A stretch of 9,964 nt of DNA, taken from contig JBDZUZ010000142.1 in assembly GCA_040255445.1 (NCBI GenBank), positions 1 through 9,964 of the forward strand, in the 5' to 3' direction. Both the position numbers and the translations under genes were made by a program. The notes beneath the pieces were generated by a model. It was not told the origin of the DNA. It made no database searches and saw nothing but the letters and a program-made list of their open reading frames with translations. This stretch comes from JBDZUZ01 sp040255445. Lineage in GTDB: Bacteria; Planctomycetota; Phycisphaerae; Phycisphaerales; UBA1924. This document shows positions 1-6,539 of this stretch, one piece after another (within the stretch, counting starts at the first letter, position 1; each line of letters begins with the position of its first letter).

Positions 1-216
1 GCCCTCGGCCTCGCCGGTGACGACGAGGATGTGACCGGCGGGCAGTTCACCCACGCGGTAGGCGATGTCGTTGGCGTCGCAGCGGAGCGCTGCCTTGTCG
101 GTGGTGACCGCACCGAGGAATGGCGCGGTCTGGGACGCGGTCTGGGCCCAGGCGGCCGGCGCGAGCGCGATGATTGCGGCGGGTGCGACGAGAGAAATAC
201 CGAAGCGGGCGAACAT
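1..216 (-). CDS. Secreted SH3-like domain protein, N-terminal part (runs off left edge)
   Basis: Only the first 72 codons are inside the window. Residues 1-24 form a signal peptide: Arg at position 4, a hydrophobic stretch (ISLVAPAAIIALAPA) and an Ala-Trp-Ala cleavage site before Gln25, so the product should be exported. Residues about 38-72 (VTTDKAALRCDANDIAYRVG, then ELPAGHILVVTGE) have the spacing of a bacterial SH3 (SH3b) domain: a Val strand, 'LR', a Tyr-x-Val strand, 'L-x-x-G' and a Val-rich strand ending in Gly-Glu. Such domains usually bind peptidoglycan or mediate protein contacts in the periplasm. The start at 216 is set by the AAGGAG ribosome site 9 bases upstream (226-231 on the plus strand). 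The gene is divergent from the TolC-like gene, so both may serve the cell envelope. The rest of the protein, and so its actual role, cannot be seen. I am sure of the signal peptide and fairly sure of the SH3 fold. Confidence 0.72.
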   Translation of the reverse strand, partial: MFARFGISLVAPAAIIALAPAAWAQTASQTAPFLGAVTTDKAALRCDANDIAYRVGELPAGHILVVTGEAEG

Positions 217-225
217 GGTGCCGGG

Positions 226-231
226 CTCCTT
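226..231 (-). promoter_or_regulatory. Shine-Dalgarno site of the SH3-like gene
   Basis: The minus strand reads AAGGAG here, 9 bases before the ATG at 216. It fixes that start codon. It also shows that this genome uses Shine-Dalgarno sites for some genes, in contrast to the kinase and aldehyde dehydrogenase genes further right. Confidence 0.6.
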
Positions 232-459
232 CCGACGGGCGGGGAGACGGATCACAAGTGGCCGGAGCGGCGTACAAGGGCCTCGATGCCCGGGGGCTGC
301 TCCGCGGCCGCGGCCCGGCCCTTCCCGTCCGTGGGCACCAGATCGCGGCGTGAAACAAGTGTACCCGGACGGAATGGCCGCCGGGCCCCGCGAGCCTGCT
401 ATTGATCCCGGTATCGGGCGGCCCTGTGCCGCTGTTCTGCCGCGACAGACGCCGCGGCT

Positions 460-488
460 TTGACCCCTCCGGCGGTCACCGCTACTTT
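460..488 (+). promoter_or_regulatory. Sigma70-type promoter of the TolC-like gene
   Basis: TTGACC at 460-465 (five of six bases match the -35 consensus TTGACA) is followed after exactly 17 bases by TACTTT at 483-488 (TANNNT-type -10). Transcription would start near 495-497, only a few bases before the ATG codons at 498 and 501. The mRNA would then be almost leaderless, and the GAGG at 491-494 would lie mostly upstream of the transcript. This is the best-formed promoter in the window. It is a prediction from spacing and consensus only. Confidence 0.55.
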
Positions 489-500
489 TCGAGGCTCATG

Positions 501-2408
501 ATGAACCGAGCGATTGTGTCGGGCTCCCGCGGCGTCAGCGTCGCTCTTGCGCTGGTGCTTCTGGCGGGCTGTTCGTCGTCGCCGCTCGGCCCGGATCAGG
601 AGCGGGACCTGCGGCGGTCGATCATCGAGTCGGCCCAGCGGGAGCTCAAGGAACCCGCCACCTACCCGACGCCGGTGGTCACCACCCGGCAGGGCGGGGA
701 GGACCGGCTGGGCATCAGCGATCAGGCGATGCCCGAGCTGCGGCGGATGGCCGGGCCTCAGGCCTACGACCCGACGCTCACGCCGCTGGGCAGCGACCTT
801 TACGGGAAGCCGGTTCGCACGGTCGCCATCAGCCTCGAGCGGGCGGTGAAGACGGGCGTCGACAACAACCTGGCCGTGCAGTTCGCGCGGATCGGCCCGG
901 CGATCAGCGAGACCCAGGTCGTCGCGGCCCAGGCGGCCTTCGACTGGGTGCTCTTCTCCAACGCGACCTACACCAAGACCGATTCGCCCCGCGTCGCGAC
1001 CGTGACGGGCACGACCACCACGACGCCGCGGTCCGATGTCAGCGACACCGTTTCCGCGAATGTGGGGCTCCGCAAGACGCTGATCGGCGGCGGCCGCTTC
1101 ACCGTCCAGAACGACTACACCTACTCGGACAACCGCACGCCCAATCAGAACTTCACGCCCAACCCGGCGCAGTCCTCTGCGGTCACGCTGCAGTGGGACC
1201 AGCCGCTGCTGCGCGGGTTCGGATCCGAGGTCACGCTCGCGGAGGTCCGCATCGCGCGGAACGCCGAGCGCAACTCGATCCAGAGCCTCAAGCGCGACCT
1301 GATCTCGACGGTCACCGACATCGAGCGGACGTACTGGAACCTGGTCTCGGCGCACCGCGATGTGATGATCCTGAAGCGGCTGCAGGAGCGGGGCGAGACC
1401 GTCCGCGATCAGCTCAAGGAGCGCACGCGGCTGGACGCCAACCAGGCGCAGATCGCCGATGCGATCGCGCGGGTCGAGCGGCGCCGCGCCGATGTGCTGC
1501 GGGCGCAGACGCAGCTCCGCCTGGTCAGCGATGAACTCGAGCGGCTGATGAACGATCCGGAGCTGCCGATCGGCTCGGAGATCGTGCTGGTGCCCGCGGA
1601 CTACGCGGTCGATGCGCCCGTCAAGTTCAGCCTGCTCGAATCGATGCGGCTGGCGATGCAGAATCGCCCGGAGCTGCAGCAGGCGATCCTCTCGATCGAC
1701 GATGCGTCGATCCGCCAGACGGTCGCTTGGAACGCGCGGCTGCCCGAACTGAACGCCCGCCTGCAGACGCGGTTCGAGAGCCTCGATGACAACGCCGGCG
1801 AGGCCTATGGCTCGGTCTTCAGCGGCGAGTTCGTCGACTATGTCATGGCCGTCGCCTTCGAGATGCCCATCGGCAACCGCGCGGCCGAAGCGCAGTACCG
1901 CCAGCGGCGGCTCCAGCGCATGCAGGCGGTGATCGCCTACCGCAACACGCTCCAGCAGGTCGTGCAGGAAGTGAAATCCGCGCTCGACCGCGTGATGCTC
2001 AACTACGAGTTGATCGCGCAGACGCGGGCAGCGCGCCTCGCCGCGGCCGAATCGCTGCGCGTCCTGGGCGTCGAGAAGGAAGTCTCGCCGCAGGGCTTCA
2101 CCGTCGAGCGGCTCGCGGTTGAGTTCAGCCGCCAGGAGGAGCTCGCCGCCGCCGAGCGCAACGAGATCGCCGCGATTGTTGACTACAACACCGCGATCGC
2201 CGACCTCTTCGCCGCGATGGGCACAGCGCTCCGCCGCAACGGCATCCTCTTCATCGTTCCGACGCAGGAAGAGGCCGAGGCCGGGGCCCGCAACCCGGAC
2301 CTGACGCGACTGATCACGCCCGCCGCGGAAGGCGCTGCCGAAGGGGCCGGTGCGGCGTCAGCGCCGGAGGGTGATGACCCGGCCGCGGCGGCGGGCCCGC
2401 GGAACTGA
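501..2408 (+). CDS. TolC-family outer-membrane efflux lipoprotein
   Basis: This 635-residue protein should form the outer-membrane channel of an efflux or type I secretion system. Residues 1-24 are a lipoprotein signal: Arg-rich start, hydrophobic core, then LLAGC with the lipidated Cys24 followed by Ser-Ser-Ser. The body shows the two-fold repeat of the OEP/TolC fold. One long-helix unit begins near residue 110 (ISLERAVKTGVDNN) and passes into a strand-rich, Thr-rich section. The family signature 'QWDQPLLRGFG' is at 231-241. A second unit begins near 375 (FSLLESMRLAMQNRPELQQA) and ends in long Arg/Glu/Ala helices. The last 25 or so residues are a low-complexity Ala/Gly/Glu tail. It is longer than E. 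coli TolC (about 490 residues), mostly through the N-terminal linker and this tail. No adaptor or inner-membrane pump gene lies beside it, so its partner and substrate are unknown. Start: ATG codons at 498 and 501 are adjacent; GAGG at 491-494 fits 501 better. An upstream in-frame ATG at 402 would bury the lipoprotein signal. Sua5 follows 34 bases later, probably on the same transcript. Confidence 0.88.
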   Translation: MNRAIVSGSRGVSVALALVLLAGCSSSPLGPDQERDLRRSIIESAQRELKEPATYPTPVVTTRQGGEDRLGISDQAMPELRRMAGPQAYDPTLTPLGSDLYGKPVRTVAISLERAVKTGVDNNLAVQFARIGPAISETQVVAAQAAFDWVLFSNATYTKTDSPRVATVTGTTTTTPRSDVSDTVSANVGLRKTLIGGGRFTVQNDYTYSDNRTPNQNFTPNPAQSSAVTLQWDQPLLRGFGSEVTLAEVRIARNAERNSIQSLKRDLISTVTDIERTYWNLVSAHRDVMILKRLQERGETVRDQLKERTRLDANQAQIADAIARVERRRADVLRAQTQLRLVSDELERLMNDPELPIGSEIVLVPADYAVDAPVKFSLLESMRLAMQNRPELQQAILSIDDASIRQTVAWNARLPELNARLQTRFESLDDNAGEAYGSVFSGEFVDYVMAVAFEMPIGNRAAEAQYRQRRLQRMQAVIAYRNTLQQVVQEVKSALDRVMLNYELIAQTRAARLAAAESLRVLGVEKEVSPQGFTVERLAVEFSRQEELAAAERNEIAAIVDYNTAIADLFAAMGTALRRNGILFIVPTQEEAEAGARNPDLTRLITPAAEGAAEGAGAASAPEGDDPAAAAGPRN

Positions 2409-2430
2409 ACCGAGCAGCGAGCTTCGCTGC

Positions 2431-2434
2431 GGAG
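2431..2434 (+). promoter_or_regulatory. Shine-Dalgarno site deciding the Sua5 start
   Basis: GGAG ends 8 bases before the ATG at 2443. It supports that start over the in-frame ATG at 2350, which lies inside the TolC-like gene and would add 31 Arg-rich residues unlike the family. Confidence 0.5.
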
Positions 2435-2442
2435 CCTCGTCG

Positions 2443-3423
2443 ATGCCCGCGCGGGATCCATTGATCGAACAAGCGGTCGCTCGCCTGAAACGCGGCGGGC
2501 TGGTGGCGTTCCCTACCGAGACGGTCTATGGCCTGGGCGCTGATGCGCTGAGCGATGCCGCCGTCGCCGCGGTCTTCGCGCTCAAAGGCCGGCCGAGCCA
2601 CAACCCGCTGATTGTGCATGTCGATGGGCCGGCGATGGCTGCGCGGGTGTGCGCGGCGTGGCCGGAAGAAGCACAACGACTGGCCGCGGCGTTCTGGCCC
2701 GGGCCGCTCTCGATCGTGCTGCCCAAGGCAAGAGATGTGCCCGACCTGATCACCGCCGGCGGGCCGAGCGTCGCGGTGCGCTGCCCGGATCACCCGCTGA
2801 CACTCGAACTGCTCCGGGCTTTCGGCGGACCGCTCGTGGGCCCGAGCGCGAACCCCTCCGGCCGCGTCTCCCCCACCACCGCCGCGCATGTTCGCGCGGC
2901 CTTCACCGATGAGCAGGTGATGGTGCTCGACGGCGGCCCCTGCCGCGCCGGGATCGAGTCCACGGTCCTGTCGCTGACCGGCGACCGCCCGCGTGTTCTG
3001 CGGCCCGGTGTGATCGGGGCCGCGGCGATCGCCGCGGTCCTGGGGTGTGAGGTCGAGGACGCCGCGGGACAGCCCGCGGCCGCCGGGCCGCTCGAGAGCC
3101 CGGGGTTATTGGACATCCATTACGCGCCGCTCACGCCCGCGGTGCTGATTGATGCAGCGCGGCTCGCCGCGGCGGTAACGCCGGGTGATCTGATCGTGGC
3201 GCGGGTTTCGGACAGAACGCCGCCCGGCGTGCCCGTCATCCGCCTCCCCGACGACGCCGGGGACTACGCCGCGGCCCTGTACCGCGGGCTTCGCGAGGCC
3301 GATGCCGCGGCCCCCGCACGGATCGTGGTCGTGCGGCCGCCCCGCGATGAGGGGACCGAGGCGGCGCGTGCTGTCTGGGCCGCGGTACACGACCGGCTGC
3401 GGCGGGCGACGCGCCCGATCTGA
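2443..3423 (+). CDS. sua5: Sua5-type L-threonylcarbamoyladenylate synthase
   Basis: This cytoplasmic enzyme makes L-threonylcarbamoyl-AMP from threonine, bicarbonate and ATP, the first step of the t6A modification at position 37 of ANN-decoding tRNAs; the TsaD complex then transfers the group. The protein has 326 residues, the long Sua5 form rather than the roughly 190-residue TsaC form. YrdC domain, residues about 5-190: PTETVYGLGADA (24-35), KGRPSHNPLIVHV (48-60), FWPGPLSIVLP (84-94), VAVRCPDHP (110-118), the nucleotide-binding SANPSG (135-140) and GIESTVLSL (169-177) with VLRPGVI (184-190). The conserved linker SPGLLDIHYAPLTP (218-231) closes over the active site in known Sua5 structures and leads to a C-terminal Rossmann-like Sua5 domain (232-326). 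All expected motifs are present, so it should be active. It lies 34 bases behind the efflux gene on the same strand; I see no functional link between them. The start is fixed by GGAG and by the family N terminus (DPLIEQAVARLKRGG). Confidence 0.95.
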   Translation: MPARDPLIEQAVARLKRGGLVAFPTETVYGLGADALSDAAVAAVFALKGRPSHNPLIVHVDGPAMAARVCAAWPEEAQRLAAAFWPGPLSIVLPKARDVPDLITAGGPSVAVRCPDHPLTLELLRAFGGPLVGPSANPSGRVSPTTAAHVRAAFTDEQVMVLDGGPCRAGIESTVLSLTGDRPRVLRPGVIGAAAIAAVLGCEVEDAAGQPAAAGPLESPGLLDIHYAPLTPAVLIDAARLAAAVTPGDLIVARVSDRTPPGVPVIRLPDDAGDYAAALYRGLREADAAAPARIVVVRPPRDEGTEAARAVWAAVHDRLRRATRPI

Positions 3424-3473
3424 CCGCCGGTGCGAAGACTTGCTCATCGGGCCAAAGGGGAAACCGCGGGGTC

Positions 3474-3479
3474 TATCCT
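3474..3479 (+). promoter_or_regulatory. Possible -10 box upstream of the isocitrate dehydrogenase gene
   Basis: TATCCT lies in the 155-base gap after the Sua5 gene. The same hexamer occurs immediately before the kinase gene at 9382-9387 on the minus strand. There is no recognisable -35 box at the usual distance. If used, it would give a leader of about 90 bases carrying a normal Shine-Dalgarno site. The call rests mainly on similarity to the other box. Confidence 0.25.
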
Positions 3480-3565
3480 TGGGCCCCCGGCCGTGTGCGC
3501 ATCCTCATGACGCCGCGGCGGGCGGTCGATGTGGTTGTTCTCGCGGCGCTGGTCGGCGCCACCAA

Positions 3566-3571
3566 AGGGAG
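3566..3571 (+). promoter_or_regulatory. Shine-Dalgarno site deciding the isocitrate dehydrogenase start
   Basis: AGGGAG ends 7 bases before the ATG at 3579. It supports this start over in-frame ATGs at 3495 and 3507, which would add residues with no counterpart in the family. Confidence 0.55.
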
Positions 3572-3578
3572 TGAGTTC

Positions 3579-5066
<1,488 letters not shown>

Positions 5067-5233
5067 CGCCCGCAACGCCGGTCACGCCTGTCACGCATGA
5101 CGCTCGTAGCATCGCCGTTCCGGCGATGCGCATTCTCGTTGAATTCACGCTGCGTGCTGGGCGAATGCCAGAAGCGTCGGCGCCGCGGCGTCGGACCTCG
5201 ATCACACGGCCCAGATCCTGCCCACTCCCCATC
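5067..5233. other. Convergent intergenic region with palindromic repeat
   Basis: This stretch lies between the ends of the isocitrate dehydrogenase and small secreted protein genes. It begins with a short run of related GTCACGC-type words (5078-5098), followed by palindromic repeat copy 1. The remainder (about 5144-5233) is GC-rich with short self-complementary words such as CGCCGCGGCG. No T-run terminator is evident on either strand. I see no gene here. Confidence 0.45.
5105..5143 (+). repeat. Palindromic REP-like repeat, copy 1 (downstream of icd)
   Basis: This is a 39-base element. Its core is a perfect 9-base-pair hairpin: arm GCATCGCCG (5109-5117), loop TTC (5118-5120), arm CGGCGATGC (5121-5129). 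It is preceded by CGTA and followed by a less paired tail. It matches copy 2 (5769-5807, read on the minus strand) at 32 of 39 positions by eye. It lies 38 bases beyond the icd stop and is read in the same direction as icd. It may act as a transcription-end or mRNA-3'-end hairpin, or be a dispersed REP-type element; there is no following T-run. Confidence 0.7.
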
Positions 5234-5707
5234 CTACTGACCGATCGTCCGCGACACGTCATACACCCTTCCGTCGCCCAGCACCCTGAAGCGAACCCCG
5301 CCGCCGATTCGCCCGGTGTCATAGCTGTACTTGAACTGCTCCGGGCCGGACTCCGTCGGCTCCCCGAGCACAGCGATCACATCGTCACGGGAAAAGCCGA
5401 TCGGATTCCACACCGCGAGGAGCGCATCGAGATCGTGCAACGCCGCCCATGAGTTTCGCCGCCCGGCCCGAGAATCCGCCCCGTAGTGCGTCACGAGCCA
5501 CTTGACGTACTCATCGCGCGCTTCGCGAATCTCTTCCTGGTCTTGGCCCCGCACTGCATCGGCCAGTCGGCCCAGAGGCACTTCGGTCCGCGATGCTTCA
5601 ATCGCGGGACCGGGCTTCTCAACCGGCTGACCAGACGCGGTCATCGACGCAATGCCCGCAATCGAAACGATCGCGGCAAGACAAACGACGCAATGAACCT
5701 TTCTCAT
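5234..5707 (-). CDS. Small secreted protein of unknown function, possibly BamE/SmpA-like C-terminal part
   Basis: I do not recognise this 157-residue protein. Residues 1-26 form a signal peptide (Arg2-Lys3, hydrophobic core, Thr-Ala-Ser-Gly before Gln27), so it should be exported. A charged, probably helical middle (about 43-95, rich in Arg, Asp and Glu) is followed by residues 104-154. There 'GFSRDDVIAVLGEPTES', a Tyr-rich strand, 'GGGVRFRVLGDGRVYDVSR' resembles the helix-'lGeP'-strand-'dG.v' layout of BamE/SmpA/OmlA domains of envelope lipoproteins. That is a weak, pattern-level likeness. No lipobox Cys is present at a cleavage site. Start: ATG at 5707 with AAGGGG 6 bases upstream (5714-5719, plus strand). 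Codon use is less GC-biased than in its neighbours (for example GTT, ATT, TCT and CTT early in the gene), as expected for an accessory or weakly expressed gene. It is flanked on both sides by palindromic repeats and ends convergently with icd. The open frame, signal peptide and ribosome site make it a real gene in my view. Confidence 0.72.
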   Translation of the reverse strand: MRKVHCVVCLAAIVSIAGIASMTASGQPVEKPGPAIEASRTEVPLGRLADAVRGQDQEEIREARDEYVKWLVTHYGADSRAGRRNSWAALHDLDALLAVWNPIGFSRDDVIAVLGEPTESGPEQFKYSYDTGRIGGGVRFRVLGDGRVYDVSRTIGQ

Positions 5708-5713
5708 CGCACG

Positions 5714-5719
5714 CCCCTT
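5714..5719 (-). promoter_or_regulatory. Shine-Dalgarno site of the small secreted protein gene
   Basis: The minus strand reads AAGGGG, 6 bases before the ATG at 5707. It supports the chosen start. Confidence 0.45.
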
Positions 5720-5730
5720 GGGTAACCCAC

Positions 5731-5742
5731 TCCGGCGATGCG
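5731..5742 (+). repeat. Possible decayed half copy of the palindromic repeat
   Basis: TCCGGCGATGCG is identical to the second arm plus flank of copy 1 (5119-5130), but the first arm is absent and the downstream bases match only poorly. It lies just upstream of the small secreted gene's ribosome site. It may be a truncated repeat or a chance match. Confidence 0.25.
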
Positions 5743-5768
5743 TTTCCGCGTGCGTTCAGCAACGGACT

Positions 5769-5807
5769 TTGAATGAAGATCCGCACCGCCGGAACGGCGG
5801 TGCTACG
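5769..5807 (-). repeat. Palindromic REP-like repeat, copy 2 (downstream of the RpiA-like gene)
   Basis: On the minus strand this reads as the same element as copy 1: CGTA, arm GCACCGCCG, loop TTC, arm CGGCGGTGC (5783-5803), then a related tail. The T-A pair in the stem of copy 1 is replaced here by a C-G pair, so both arms changed together and pairing was kept. The element starts 15 bases beyond the RpiA-like stop codon and is oriented with that gene, mirroring the position of copy 1 after icd. A role as a 3'-end hairpin is inferred. Confidence 0.7.
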
Positions 5808-5822
5808 GACACACCGAGCCCC

Positions 5823-6539
5823 TCACTCGTCCCGCGTCATCCGACGCACTTCGCCGTTCTTCTGCTCGATCAGGATTTCATCCGCCTCATCGAGGAACAG
5901 CCCGTGATCGACGACGCCGGTGATGCCGTCGAGCTCCGCGGCGAGCTCCTTCGGATCGCGGTCGGGCATCGCCATGTCCAGCAGCACGCCGCCACCATCG
6001 CTGAAGAAGACCTCGCCGTCGTAGTTGCGCCGCACCACGCCCACCAGGCCCAGGTCGCGCAGGCGGTTGCGGATCGACGCGATGCCGAAGGGGATGATGG
6101 TCACGGCCAGCGGCGACTTCTCGCCCAGGCGGTTCACCATCTTGTCTTCCGACGCCAGGAAGATCCGCCGCGCGGCGACCTCGGCCACGAGCCGCTGACG
6201 CGTGATCGCGCCGTACTGGCCCTTGAGCATCCGCATCTGCGGGTCGACCTCGTACGCGCCGTCGAAGAGGTAATCGAGCTCCTCGATGTCGCTGAAGGGG
6301 ACGAGCGGCAGCTTGAGCTCCGCCGCGAGCCGCTCGGTCTGGCTGCTGGTGCAGACGCAGTCGATGTCGAGCTTCTCCTCGATCACCCGCCGCGCCAGTT
6401 CGCGCGTCACGCGGTCGGCGGCCCGGCCCGTGCCGAGCCCGACGATCATGCCCGAGGTGATCTCCGCCGCGGCCGTCCGGGCGAGATGATCGACGGCTGT
6501 CTGTGTGCCGCCGGCCGGTTGGTGCATGGGCTCAGTCAT
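5823..6539 (-). CDS. rpiA: Ribose-5-phosphate isomerase A-like protein with altered active site
   Basis: The fold is clearly RpiA, which interconverts ribose 5-phosphate and ribulose 5-phosphate: 238 residues, MIVGLGTG (31-38), TSSQT (64-68), LFDGAYEVD (91-99), MLKGQYGAITRQ (104-115), IIPFG (148-152) and GVVDHGLFLDEADEILI (208-224). Aligned without gaps to E. coli RpiA over this stretch, Asp81 (D93) and Lys94 (K106) are kept. Asp84 is Tyr96, the proposed catalytic base Glu103 is Gln115, and the phosphate-binding Ser30-Thr31 of GTGST are Arg39-Ala40. I checked the Tyr96 and Gln115 codons on the DNA. The protein may therefore be inactive as an isomerase, act on another sugar phosphate, or be a binding/sensor protein. 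The start at 6539 lies within the end of the aldehyde dehydrogenase gene (ATGACTGA, 8-base overlap), with AGGGGA 9 bases upstream, so translation is probably coupled. A longer in-frame start at 6662 would add Arg-rich sequence unlike the family. Pipelines will call this rpiA; the fold is certain, the activity is not. Confidence 0.85.
   Translation of the reverse strand: MTEPMHQPAGGTQTAVDHLARTAAAEITSGMIVGLGTGRAADRVTRELARRVIEEKLDIDCVCTSSQTERLAAELKLPLVPFSDIEELDYLFDGAYEVDPQMRMLKGQYGAITRQRLVAEVAARRIFLASEDKMVNRLGEKSPLAVTIIPFGIASIRNRLRDLGLVGVVRRNYDGEVFFSDGGGVLLDMAMPDRDPKELAAELDGITGVVDHGLFLDEADEILIEQKNGEVRRMTRDE

Larger units (their letters stand above)
217..500. other. Divergent intergenic region between the SH3-like and TolC-like genes
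   Basis: This 284-base non-coding stretch should hold the promoters of both flanking genes. I see the SH3 gene's ribosome site at its left end and a sigma70-type promoter for the TolC gene at its right end. In between is a very GC-rich block with a 12-base perfect palindrome (CCGCGGCCGCGG, 302-313), probably a by-product of composition. No convincing promoter for the minus-strand gene was found; a TACACT box (358-363, minus) is the only -10-like candidate and has no -35 partner. I see no small gene or RNA here. Confidence 0.5.

Noticed and set aside
302..313. 12-base perfect palindrome CCGCGGCCGCGG as a possible operator
   Set aside because: It is made only of G and C in a very GC-rich spacer, has no second copy in a regulatory position, and is easily explained by composition.
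402..500. Earlier start for the TolC-like gene at 402
   Set aside because: It would add 33 residues in front of a clear lipoprotein signal peptide and overlap the predicted promoter.
399..1355. A 318-codon open frame on the minus strand
   Set aside because: It is opposite the TolC-like gene, Arg/Gly/Val-rich and without motifs.
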